From: Acidimicrobiia bacterium
GTDB taxonomy: Bacteria > Actinomycetota > Acidimicrobiia > Acidimicrobiales > Acidimicrobilacustridaceae
Assembly (NCBI GenBank): GCA_020832495.1
Contig: JAFIEP010000086.1
Coordinates: 31,741-95,740, forward strand
Length of the DNA stretch: 64,000 nucleotides
Reading direction: 5' to 3'
The translations under genes and the position numbers were made by a program. The notes under the pieces were generated by a model. It saw nothing but the letters and a program-made list of their open reading frames with translations. It searched no databases and was not told the origin of the DNA. Within the stretch, counting starts at the first letter, position 1. Each line of letters begins with the position of its first letter. Shown here piece by piece: positions 56,208 through 63,442 of this stretch.

Positions 56208-56633
56208 TCAGGGTACCCGTCTCGCCCGGGAGAGCGCCGCCAGCCCGCAGACGCCGGCGTAGAGCACCACCACGCCCCAGAACACGAGGTCACCCGGCTG
56301 GTGCAGGTAGCGGGCGAACCCGATGCCCAACCCGATCCCGGCCAGGACCGACACCACCACCTGGCGGAGCGGGGAGTGTCGTACCGCACCGAGGTGTTCG
56401 GCCACGAACTCCACGACCGCCGGCAACGGCAGGACGACGAACAGCGCCATCCACACACCGCCGGCCGACCAACCGGTCACCCCGGCCACGACAGCGAGCA
56501 GCAACGCCGGCGGGTAGAGGGCCACACAGCGACGACACACGTGGCGGCCGCCGACCACCACGCAGCGGTCGTAGTCCTCGGGGAAGTGGTGGGAGAGCCA
56601 CAACGGGGTGATGTCGTGTCGTTGTCGACCCAC
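56208..56633 (-). CDS. DUF2085-family membrane protein
   Basis: 141 residues with about four transmembrane segments and the DUF2085 signature near the N-terminus: HHFPEDYDRC and GGRHVCRRCVALYPPALL (two Cys of a CxxC pair plus a lone Cys). It is probably a small metal-binding membrane protein; function unknown. I chose GTG 56633, preceded by AGGAAGG; the frame is open further upstream, so a longer N-terminus is possible. It is divergent from the lipoprotein gene at 56700. Confidence 0.75.
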   Translation of the reverse strand: MGRQRHDITPLWLSHHFPEDYDRCVVVGGRHVCRRCVALYPPALLLAVVAGVTGWSAGGVWMALFVVLPLPAVVEFVAEHLGAVRHSPLRQVVVSVLAGIGLGIGFARYLHQPGDLVFWGVVVLYAGVCGLAALSRARRVP

Positions 56634-56686
56634 AGCGCCTTCCTCGGTTCGTGGCTGCGGTCCACCTCCGGGCGCGACCGTCACGC

Positions 56687-56692
56687 CATACT
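56687..56692 (+). promoter_or_regulatory. Leaderless-type -10 box of the lipoprotein gene
   Basis: CATACT, seven bases, then ATG 56700. Confidence 0.45.
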
Positions 56693-56699
56693 GCCCGAC

Positions 56700-57212
56700 A
56701 TGGCCCGACCGCACCGACACACCGGCGCTCCGATGACGGGTCGTCGCTCGCACCGCGGGCTCCGACTGGTGGTGGCCGCATTCGTTGTCGTCGGGTTGGC
56801 CAGCGCCTGCAGCGAGGACGAGGTCGACGACGAGGAAGCCTTCTGCGCCCAACTGACCGCCATGGCCGACCTCGACGAGCGCCTCACCCCCGACGCCGAG
56901 GGCCTCCGCGCTGGTGCCGACGAACTGGCAGCACTCGAGGAACTGGCACCCGTCGAGGTGGCCAGCGAGGTGACCACCCTCCGGGAGGCGGCCGACACCA
57001 TGGCCGCGGCCGCCGAACAGGGCACCCGCGAACAGGCGGTGGCCGAGCCCCTGCGTGGAGAGGTGCCCATCGTGAACACCGCCAGCGCCCGTTTGGCGGA
57101 CTACGCCCGCCAGACGTGCGACATCGATTTGGGCGGACCGGCCACCACCGACAGCGGCCCAGCAGTGGGCGGCGAGGACGAGCCAGTGGCGCCCGACGAC
57201 CCGGACCCGTAG
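56700..57212 (+). CDS. Putative lipoprotein, unknown function
   Basis: 170 residues. Basic N-terminus, hydrophobic core (LRLVVAAFVVVGLASA) and lipobox with Cys37, so a signal peptidase II lipoprotein exported across the membrane. The mature part starts with an Asp/Glu-rich stretch (SEDEVDDEE), has a helical middle (about 50-130) with two later Cys that could form a disulfide, and ends in an acidic Pro/Asp tail. No family recognised. ATG 56700 was chosen for the signal peptide and the -10 box. Confidence 0.75.
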   Translation: MARPHRHTGAPMTGRRSHRGLRLVVAAFVVVGLASACSEDEVDDEEAFCAQLTAMADLDERLTPDAEGLRAGADELAALEELAPVEVASEVTTLREAADTMAAAAEQGTREQAVAEPLRGEVPIVNTASARLADYARQTCDIDLGGPATTDSGPAVGGEDEPVAPDDPDP

Positions 57213-57248
57213 CCAGAGCCGACGCCGTCGCCCACGAACTGTGACGCA

Positions 57249-57287
57249 GACTGACCGCTCAGGCGCTCCTTGCCGGCGAGGTCAGTC
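57249..57287. repeat. Inverted repeat between convergent genes, overlapping the clpP stop
   Basis: Arms GACTGACC (57249-57256) and GGTCAGTC (57280-57287), perfect over eight bases, with a 23-base GC-rich loop. It lies in the 70-base gap between the convergent lipoprotein and clpP genes and could end transcription from either side, although it has no T-tract. Confidence 0.5.
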
Positions 57288-57893
57288 AGCTCCGCCCATG
57301 TCGCCGCGGCGGCCGATCACCTGGTCGAGGATGCCGTAGTCCTTGGCTTCCTCAGAGGTGAACCAGCGATCGCGCTCGGAGTCCTTCTCCACCTGTTCCA
57401 CCGACTGGCCGGTGTGCTCGGCGATGCGCTCCGCCATCAGGCGCTTCGTGTACTTCATCTGCTCGGCCTGGATGGCGATGTCCGCCGCCTGGCCCTGCAG
57501 GCCACCGAGCGGCTGGTGCATCATGATGCGAGCGTGCGGAAGGGCGAAGCGCTTTCCCCGGGCGCCGGCGCAGAGCAGAAACTGCCCCATCGACGCAGCG
57601 AGGCCCATGCAGATGGTGCCCACGTCGGGTTGGATGAACTGCATGGTGTCGTAGATGGCCATGCCGGCGGTGACCGACCCACCGGGCGAGTTGATGTACA
57701 ACCACACGTCGCGCTCGGCGTCCTGGCCCTCGAGGTACAGCATCTGAGCGATCAGCAGGTTCGAGGCCTCGTCGGTGACCTCGGAACCCAACATGACGAT
57801 GCGCTCGCGCAGCAGCATCTTGAAGATCTCCGACGACGGATCGGGCATCGACATCTGCGCCATCGGATGGGGGAAGGGAACCGGCTGGCTCAT
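57282..57893 (-). CDS. clpP: ATP-dependent Clp protease proteolytic subunit
   Basis: Serine peptidase of the Clp complex, 203 residues. The catalytic triad is visible: Ser101 in GLAASMGQFLL, His126 in IMMHQPLGG and Asp175 in SERDRWF. YINSPGGSVTAGMAIYDTMQ is the family core. From ATG 57893, with GGAG five bases upstream, it has a 20-residue Pro/Met-rich propeptide as in other actinobacterial ClpP. Neither clpX nor a second clpP is adjacent, unlike the clpP1-clpP2-clpX arrangement common in the phylum. Confidence 0.96.
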   Translation of the reverse strand: MSQPVPFPHPMAQMSMPDPSSEIFKMLLRERIVMLGSEVTDEASNLLIAQMLYLEGQDAERDVWLYINSPGGSVTAGMAIYDTMQFIQPDVGTICMGLAASMGQFLLCAGARGKRFALPHARIMMHQPLGGLQGQAADIAIQAEQMKYTKRLMAERIAEHTGQSVEQVEKDSERDRWFTSEEAKDYGILDQVIGRRGDMGGAD

Positions 57894-57906
57894 GGGAGCT
57901 CCTCTT

Positions 57907-57933
57907 GTCGGTGCACGGACGGCGTCGGTGCAC
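57907..57933. repeat. Direct repeat GTCGGTGCAC x2 in clpP leader
   Basis: Ten-base units at 57907-57916 and 57924-57933, period 17, directly upstream of the clpP ribosome site. Each contains the palindrome GTGCAC. It may be a protein-binding site; it does not match the ClgR box I know. Confidence 0.5.
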
Positions 57934-57989
57934 AGGGTCTGGCTGCAAGTGCTGGGGTGTGCGAGCCGTGGGCTCACACCTCGGGTGGT

Positions 57990-58010
57990 GGTCCTCCCCG
58001 TCGGGGGACC
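57990..58010 (-). terminator. GC-rich hairpin after the glycosyltransferase genes
   Basis: GGTCC...GGACC arms with additional CCCC/GGGG pairing and a bulge, 13 bases downstream of the stop at 58023. The stem is strong but no T-tract follows, so termination activity is uncertain. Confidence 0.4.
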
Positions 58011-58022
58011 GTGCGCCGAAGG

Positions 58023-59291
58023 CTACCGCCGTGGCGACGGGTCCCCGCCCACCGTGTCGCCTGACCACTGTTCGCGGTGGCCGGCGGCGTCGGCGAGGAC
58101 GTTCCACAGCGGCGGCGCTGCTGTGGTGCTGAGTCGACCAGCCTGCACGATGTCGCGGAAGCGCTGCCCCCCGATGACCCGCCCCTCGCGGTCACCGGCC
58201 GCCTCGATGACCGCCTGGGCCATGGCGTCGACGTCGAGGTACGTGATGGGGCGCAGTGCCCGATGGTCGGCGACCTCGGTGGCGAGTTCGGCCAGGTCCC
58301 CCTGTTGGAAGGCCAGCGCCGGGGTGGCCAGCGCGCCGGCTTCGATGACCGCCGGCGGGGGCGGATCCAACCGACTGGTGAGGCACAACAGGTCGAACAC
58401 CGACAGCCACGGGGCCACGTCGTCGACCCCGTCGACGAAGGTGACGACGTCGCCGAGCCCGCCTCGTCGCACATCGTGGTCGAGGATCCATCGCGACGGA
58501 CCGTCGGCGGGCGCCCCCACCCACACGAACCGCACCGCCAACTCGGGCGCCCGCCGTCGCACCACCGAGGCCACCCGCAGGAACACCTCGGGGGCGTCCT
58601 CCCACGTGGAGCGACCCACGCCGCCGACCACCACCTCGCCAGGCCGCAGACCCAGTGAGGCACGCGCCCGGGCCACCGCCCCCGGCTCGGAGACCGGCTC
58701 GTCGATGAAGGGTGCGCAGCGCACGATCCGTTCGGCCGGCACGCCCCGCTCGACAAGCGCCGCCTCGATCTGCGTCGACGCCGCCACCCACCGGCTGGTG
58801 GCGGCCACCAGCTTGGCCATCGTCTCGGAAGCGACCAGTTCGTCGAGCACGGCCGCCGTCTCGTAGGCGTGGACGACGATGGGGACCTTCCCTCCGAGGA
58901 ACCGAACCACCGGACCGGCGGCGTGCACGGTGCTGGCGTACACGCAGCTCGGGCGTGGCGGCCGTAGGAGCGCCGCTCGCTGGCGTTCACGGCGGATGCG
59001 GCCGGCGGCGCGCAACGAGGCCAACCGACCGACCACCCGCTCGACCTGGTGCACGGCGGAGAACGGTTCGCCCAACACCCGGGCACCGGCGTGACGGAAC
59101 TGCTCCTGCAGTGGCCCCGAGGCCAGCACCACGGCGCGAGGCGGCGTCGACACCTCCCTGTTGGCCCACCGCAGCAGCGCCAGCAGACAGTAGGAGGCGC
59201 TGGAGCGGACGGCCGACGGCCCCACCAACAGCACCTGGGCGGGTGCGGCCGACTGCCCGATGGCGTTCGGCCGTTGCTCGAGCTGGCTCAC
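58023..59291 (-). CDS. GT4-type glycosyltransferase, paralogue of the upstream gene
   Basis: 422 residues with two Rossmann-like halves (GT-B). The N-terminal domain has VLLVGPSAVRSSASY, and the C-terminal domain has VVVGGVGRSTWEDAPEVFLRVA (about residues 222-243) and VFDLLCLTSRLDPPPPAVIEAGAL, the GT4 ExxxGxP-like donor-binding region; here the usual acidic residue after SRxD is replaced by PPP. It shares its order and phrases with the next gene (about FxxxxWVG, TFVxxVDDVAPW), so it is a tandem duplicate with divergence. Its GTG overlaps that gene's stop (GTGA). Sugar and acceptor unknown. Confidence 0.85.
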   Translation of the reverse strand: MSQLEQRPNAIGQSAAPAQVLLVGPSAVRSSASYCLLALLRWANREVSTPPRAVVLASGPLQEQFRHAGARVLGEPFSAVHQVERVVGRLASLRAAGRIRRERQRAALLRPPRPSCVYASTVHAAGPVVRFLGGKVPIVVHAYETAAVLDELVASETMAKLVAATSRWVAASTQIEAALVERGVPAERIVRCAPFIDEPVSEPGAVARARASLGLRPGEVVVGGVGRSTWEDAPEVFLRVASVVRRRAPELAVRFVWVGAPADGPSRWILDHDVRRGGLGDVVTFVDGVDDVAPWLSVFDLLCLTSRLDPPPPAVIEAGALATPALAFQQGDLAELATEVADHRALRPITYLDVDAMAQAVIEAAGDREGRVIGGQRFRDIVQAGRLSTTAAPPLWNVLADAAGHREQWSGDTVGGDPSPRR

Positions 59292-60553
59292 GGCGCCGCC
59301 TCCACGCTCGGGCCGCTGATCGGGCCGCCGGTCGTGCGCTCGGCGTCGGCATCAGGGGCGGCCGTTCGGGCCAGCAGCCCTTGGAGGACCTCGCCCACCT
59401 CGGCGGCACCGACCTCGGACCGGTGGTGGGCCACCACCCAGTCCCGCAGCCGTGCGCCGCGACGCTGTCGGTCGGCCTTGTCGCGCAGACGGGCCACCAC
59501 CACGTCGGCCATGGCCTCCACGTCGAGGTAGTCGACGCAGTCGAGCAGCGGTTCGCCTTCTCCTGCGGCGGCCAGCTCCACCATGCCGCCGTTGTCGAAG
59601 GTCACCACCGGCACGCCCAGTGCCCCGGCCTCCAAGCTGACCAACGGATAGGGATCCTCGCGGCTCGTCAGGCAGAAGAGGTCGAACGACGCCACGTACG
59701 ACGCCGGGTCGGCCACCTCGCCGACGAAGGTGGCCACATCCCCCAGCCCCAGCCGCTCCAGGTCGGCCCGCTGATGGGGTGCGTCGTGCACGTACTGCTT
59801 GCCCACCCAGGCAAAGCGCACCGCCAGATCGGGGGCGACCCGACGGACCCGGGCGGCCATCTGCAGGAACAGGTCGGTCCCCTTCCGCCAGTCGGCCGTG
59901 CCCACGGCGCCGACCAGCAGGTCGTCGGGGCCCACCCCCACGGCGTTGCGCGCCGCGGCCATCCCCTCGTTCGTGGGCTCGGGCAGGTCGATGAACTCGT
60001 AGCAGCGGTGGACCCGAGCCGGGTCGACCCCGTGGGTGCGCACCAGGTTGTCGCCTACGCAGTCGGCGGCCACCACGAACGCCGAGGTGGCGGCCAGCAT
60101 GGCCCGCCGGTCGGCGTCGTCCATCCAACGGTTGAAGGCGCTGTCGAGCTCGTGGACGTGGGACACCACCGAGTGCGGCACCTCGGGGAGCACCCGCAGG
60201 GCCACGGCGCTGGTGGCGCTGTTCACGTACAGAAGGTCGAAACCTCGTAGCTCTCGGGTGGCGCGGCGCAAACGGGCCAGCCGCAGCCGCTCGGCCGGGG
60301 CGTCAAGGCCCACCCGACCCATCCCGAGCTCCACCCGCCGCACCGTGGTGTCAGTGCCGTGGGCGTCGACGAGGTGGACCGGGCCGACCCGGGCGAACTG
60401 GTCGAGCAACGGACCGCCCCGCAGGGCCAGTACCTCGATGTCCACCCCGCCTCGTGCATGCAGCCACTCGAGCAGACGCAGCAGCACCATGGGCGCGCCG
60501 GTGCGGCTGGCCTCGTGGGTGACGGCGAGCATGCGGCGGTTCGGGCGAGCCAT
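59288..60553 (-). CDS. GT4-type glycosyltransferase
   Basis: 421 residues, GT-B fold. N-terminal VTHEASRTGAPMVLLRLLEWL (acceptor-side loop common in GT4), HVHELDSAF in the middle, then GAVGTADWRKGTDLFLQMA (about residues 222-240) and the donor-binding segment FDLFCLTSREDPYPLVSLEAGALGVPVV with the expected Glu/Asp. It probably acts in envelope polysaccharide or glycolipid synthesis; that is inference. ATG 60553 is nine bases after TATGAT. It is first of the GT pair, divergent from the sigma factor gene. Confidence 0.88.
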   Translation of the reverse strand: MARPNRRMLAVTHEASRTGAPMVLLRLLEWLHARGGVDIEVLALRGGPLLDQFARVGPVHLVDAHGTDTTVRRVELGMGRVGLDAPAERLRLARLRRATRELRGFDLLYVNSATSAVALRVLPEVPHSVVSHVHELDSAFNRWMDDADRRAMLAATSAFVVAADCVGDNLVRTHGVDPARVHRCYEFIDLPEPTNEGMAAARNAVGVGPDDLLVGAVGTADWRKGTDLFLQMAARVRRVAPDLAVRFAWVGKQYVHDAPHQRADLERLGLGDVATFVGEVADPASYVASFDLFCLTSREDPYPLVSLEAGALGVPVVTFDNGGMVELAAAGEGEPLLDCVDYLDVEAMADVVVARLRDKADRQRRGARLRDWVVAHHRSEVGAAEVGEVLQGLLARTAAPDADAERTTGGPISGPSVEAAP

Positions 60554-60562
60554 GGGCGGCAC

Positions 60563-60568
60563 ATCATA
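60563..60568 (-). promoter_or_regulatory. -10 box of the glycosyltransferase pair
   Basis: TATGAT matches the consensus at five of six positions, nine bases before ATG 60553. Confidence 0.5.
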
Positions 60569-60617
60569 CGGAGCGCACCGGTGTGCCATGGTGCTCGTGC
60601 CCCCGGCTGCCGGCCGG

Positions 60618-60646
60618 TGAAACCTGCGGGCCGCCTCGTGCGACTA
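60618..60646 (+). promoter_or_regulatory. ECF-type promoter before the sigma factor gene
   Basis: TGAAAC at 60618-60623, 17-base spacer, CGACTA at 60641-60646. The -35 matches the TGAAAC/GGAAC core of ECF sigma promoters and the -10 resembles CGTCTA. It is about 44 bases before the ATG of the sigma gene, so autoregulation is likely. Confidence 0.55.
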
Positions 60647-60689
60647 CTCAGCAGACGAGGGCCCAGCGACCGGAAGCGATGCCGCCCCC

Positions 60690-61208
60690 ATGGACGACGC
60701 CAACCAGCGCCAGATGGAAGGGCAGATCGAGCGCCTGTACGCCGAGGAGTACGAGGGGTGCTATCGGGTGGCTGCACTGGTGATGCCCGGCCTCGAAGGT
60801 GCGGTTGACGACGTCGTGCAGGAGGCGTTCCTCAGCCTGTGCCGCAACTGGGACCACGTGGCCGACCCGCGTTCCTACCTGTACGGCACCGTCATCCGCC
60901 GCTCACGCGACCACGTGCGGGGCATCACGCGTCGACGCTCGCTACTCGAACGCCTGGTGTCGGCCCACGGTCCGCCGGCCGCCGGGGGCGAGGGCGGGGG
61001 CGAGGGCGAGGGCGAGGGACCGTCGCCCATCGACTTGAGCGCCCTGCGGCCCAGGCATCGTGAGGCGATCGTCCTCCACTACTACCTCGACCTCCCCGTC
61101 GACGAGGTCGCCGCCCTCCTCGATCGGCCCGTCGGCACGATCAAGACCTGGCTGTCGCGCGGCAGGAAGGAACTTCGGCCGCTGCTGGCCGCACGAAGCC
61201 CGACGTAG
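60690..61208 (+). CDS. ECF sigma factor (sigma-70 regions 2 and 4)
   Basis: 172 residues. Region 2 (about 15-82) has VDDVVQEAFLSLCRNWDHVADPRSYLYGTVIRRSRDHVR. Region 4 (about 115-165) has LRPRHREAIVLHYYLDLPVDEVAALLDRPVGTIKTWLSRGRKEL, a helix-turn-helix for the -35. The two are joined by a Gly/Glu linker (about 97-112) coded by a hexanucleotide repeat. The architecture and RSRDHVRG wording resemble the SigE/SigM-like group; the exact group cannot be assigned. It is followed by a membrane protein and a lipoprotein that may be part of its signalling, with no zinc-type anti-sigma motif. Confidence 0.9.
   Translation: MDDANQRQMEGQIERLYAEEYEGCYRVAALVMPGLEGAVDDVVQEAFLSLCRNWDHVADPRSYLYGTVIRRSRDHVRGITRRRSLLERLVSAHGPPAAGGEGGGEGEGEGPSPIDLSALRPRHREAIVLHYYLDLPVDEVAALLDRPVGTIKTWLSRGRKELRPLLAARSPT
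60984..61019. repeat. GGGCGA hexanucleotide repeat in the sigma gene
   Basis: About six in-frame or near-perfect copies of GGGCGA (with two GGGGGC variants) encode the Gly/Glu linker. Copy-number change would alter linker length without frameshift. Confidence 0.75.
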
Positions 61209-61271
61209 CCGTCGTGCGTGCCCTCACCCCCTCGCCACCGCGAGTTCGACCCCATCTCCGGAGACCAGCCA

Positions 61272-62081
61272 ATGCCCACCGACGCCGAACACCAAGAGTT
61301 CCGCTCCCTCGTGCACGCCGCCGCAGCCAGCGTGACGGTGCCCCCTCGGGCACGCCGGTTGCCCTCCGACGGCGGCGATGCCGACGACGCCGGTGGTGGC
61401 AGGGGCGGCCGCAGGGGCGGCGAGGGGGATCCCGGCGAGGGGAACCGGGATCGAAGCCACGCAAAGGTGCTCGTGTCGCTGGCCGTCTTCGTGGCCGTCC
61501 TCATCGGGGCCGGCGTGCTCCTGTTCTTCGGAGGGAACGGCGAGCAGCTGGTCGGCGCGCCCGACGACGAGCGCAGCGGGTCCGTCGAGAGCGACGAGGC
61601 CGACGGCGCGCTCGACCTGCCGAGCGACGTTCCCGTGGCCGCTCCCCCACAGTCGGTGGACGATGTGGCCCGCCGCATCGAGCGCTGGTTGGAACGGTCA
61701 CCTGGGTTGGGGCCCGGCCAGGTCCATCTCGCCGAGGTGACCGACATCTCGCTGCCCAGGGGCGAGCCGGGATTCGCGGCACAGCTCATCGACGGCGACG
61801 AGACCGTCGGCCTCGTGAACGTACTGACCCACCGCCAACCGCTCGGGCGGCCGCGGCTCCTGCTCCCCGGCGGTGAAGCCGTGCCCCCGGCGCTGCTGCC
61901 GGTGGGCGTCGAGGAGGGTGTGATGCGGGTGCACGGCCAGCGCGCCGACGGGCTCGTCAACTCGGGGGTGGCGCTGCGCTCCGACGACACCGTGGTCACC
62001 GTCGTGGTCGAAGCCGGTCCCGGGGAGGTGACCGTCGAGGACCTGCTGTCGGCGGCCAGCGACATCCTGTTCGACCGCTGA
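61272..62081 (+). CDS. Single-pass membrane protein downstream of the sigma factor
   Basis: 269 residues of unknown function. A short cytoplasmic part (about 1-64), Arg/Gly/Asp-rich from about 33, precedes a transmembrane segment (about 65-87, AKVLVSLAVFVAVLIGAGVLLFF) and an extracytoplasmic domain (about 130-269) of mixed strands and helices. The position suggests a membrane anti-sigma factor, but no HxxxCxxC zinc motif is present, so this is inference. ATG 61272 is preceded by CCGGAG about nine bases upstream; an 18-codon longer GTG-started frame is possible. Confidence 0.75.
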   Translation: MPTDAEHQEFRSLVHAAAASVTVPPRARRLPSDGGDADDAGGGRGGRRGGEGDPGEGNRDRSHAKVLVSLAVFVAVLIGAGVLLFFGGNGEQLVGAPDDERSGSVESDEADGALDLPSDVPVAAPPQSVDDVARRIERWLERSPGLGPGQVHLAEVTDISLPRGEPGFAAQLIDGDETVGLVNVLTHRQPLGRPRLLLPGGEAVPPALLPVGVEEGVMRVHGQRADGLVNSGVALRSDDTVVTVVVEAGPGEVTVEDLLSAASDILFDR

Positions 62082-62192
62082 GCGATCGTCGGTCCGTCGT
62101 AGGCGCAGACGCAGGCGTGTCAAGCCACCAGCCTGCAGACCGCACAACGCTGCACCTTCTTCGCCAAGAACCCCAATTGCCGATGACGTAGC

Positions 62193-63029
62193 GTGGGCTC
62201 CATCGCTCACCGTCCGCTCGACCCGCACGGCCGCACACAGGCGAGCCGCCACACCGCCATTGGGGCGTTGGCCGTGCTCCTCCTGCCCGCCACCCTGGGA
62301 TGCGGCCAGCAGGCGGATGCCGACATCGCCGCTGACGGTGCACCACTGACCACCAGCGTCACCGACGACGGCACTGCTGAACTCGAGCTTGTGGTGAACG
62401 AGGAGGCGGGCTCGCTGTCGCTGGCGGCCACGCTGCACAACCTCGGCGAGCAACCGCTGCTCACTCGCGCCGGCTGCGACGACATCCGATTCACCGTCGT
62501 TCCCACTGCCGACATCGTCGACGCAGTCTCGGCACTGCCCGACGACGTCGAGTCCGACCTCGTCGAGAGCGCACTCCACGCCCACCCGCAGATCGACTGC
62601 CACGGCGGCGAGCCGATTCCGGCCGGCGGGTCGACCACGTGGGCGGCAACCTGGGACGGGGACCTCCTCGATGAACCGACCTCGGCAGCCGCGGTCGACG
62701 TTCAGGTCCATTTGTCGACCGGCGACATCGCCAGTGGCGGGGTCACCCTCGAGGCAACACTCGACCTGCCCGCCGACGACACCGCCACCAGCAGCGACCC
62801 CCTGGTCGAGGCCCTGACGGCCCTGGCCGATGAGGCCGAGGTCGACAGCTTCCTCGTCGATCGCCAGTTCCTCGACGCCCGCCTCGACCGTGACGGAGAC
62901 CAGTTCATCCTGACGGTGTTCGCCGATTCGTCGACCGGCGCGGAGAGCCTCGTGGTGACCACGTCGGCCGCCGGCTCGCCACCGGCGAGGACCATCGAGA
63001 CGAACCCATCGCCGGAAACGTCGCCCTGA
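62193..63029 (+). CDS. Putative lipoprotein, unknown function
   Basis: 278 residues with a GTG start. N-terminal basic region, hydrophobic core (AIGALAVLLLPATLG) and lipobox Cys37. The mature part looks beta-rich: VTDDGTAELELVVNEEAGSLSLAATLHN and two Cys (about residues 95 and 130) in an all-beta exported domain, then a C-terminal helical part. It resembles secreted intracellular-proteinase-inhibitor-like domains (beta sandwich with NxG-type turns), but this is not established. It may belong to the sigma-factor cassette. Confidence 0.7.
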   Translation: MGSIAHRPLDPHGRTQASRHTAIGALAVLLLPATLGCGQQADADIAADGAPLTTSVTDDGTAELELVVNEEAGSLSLAATLHNLGEQPLLTRAGCDDIRFTVVPTADIVDAVSALPDDVESDLVESALHAHPQIDCHGGEPIPAGGSTTWAATWDGDLLDEPTSAAAVDVQVHLSTGDIASGGVTLEATLDLPADDTATSSDPLVEALTALADEAEVDSFLVDRQFLDARLDRDGDQFILTVFADSSTGAESLVVTTSAAGSPPARTIETNPSPETSP

Positions 63030-63046
63030 CGTCGTTCAAGTGGTCG

Positions 63047-63142
63047 ATGGTCGCCGGCGCGGTCGCATTGGCTGCCGTGGCCAATGCGATCCTGGTTCGC
63101 ACGCACGGCAGAGCAAGGGCGGACGACACCGCCAGCGTGTGA
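63047..63142 (+). CDS. Possible 31-residue membrane peptide (or shifted tail of the lipoprotein gene)
   Basis: A short frame encoding MVAGAVALAAVANAILVRTHGRARADDTASV: a hydrophobic segment followed by a basic then acidic tail. It is +2 relative to the lipoprotein gene and begins 17 bases after its stop. The same frame reads PIAGNVALTSFKWS just before, so it could also be a fragment joined by a frameshift. Confidence 0.3.
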   Translation: MVAGAVALAAVANAILVRTHGRARADDTASV

Positions 63143-63399
63143 GGCGCCGCCGGATCCGAGAGCCCGGCGACCGCGCTGCCGTGGGACGGTTCCGCCCGGG
63201 ATGTGCCCGACGACGGTTGATCGCCTCGTAGTCATCCGCCGCTCGTGGTCGATCGGTTGTGAGCCGCGGTGGTCGGACGGTGGCGATCATGCGGTGCCCG
63301 CCTCGGGGTCATTTCGTGGCCGATTCGTGGTCGCCTCGTGGCCTTCGACCGCTGTCGGTCACCCGGTGACCGCGGCGCGTGAGAACTCGGCTGTTGGGG
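63143..63399. other. Intergenic region without recognisable gene
   Basis: About 257 bases. I see no convincing frame, hairpin terminator or RNA gene; several GGTCGCC/GTCGCCTCGTGG-like short repeats occur. The -35/-10 of the DUF222 gene follows directly. Confidence 0.5.
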
Positions 63400-63427
63400 T
63401 TGCGGGCCCGGTCGCTGTTGCTAGACT
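63400..63427 (+). promoter_or_regulatory. Promoter of the DUF222 gene
   Basis: TTGCGG at 63400-63405, 16-base spacer, TAGACT at 63422-63427, then seven bases to GTG 63435. A leaderless geometry. Confidence 0.6.
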
Positions 63428-63442
63428 CGAACACGTGTACGA
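63427..63442 (+). promoter_or_regulatory. LexA-like SOS box on the start of the DUF222 gene
   Basis: TCGAAC-ACGT-GTACGA: matches the actinobacterial SOS box TCGAAC-N4-GTTCGA except one base in the right arm. It overlaps the -10 box and the start codon, so bound LexA would block RNA polymerase. Confidence 0.55.
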
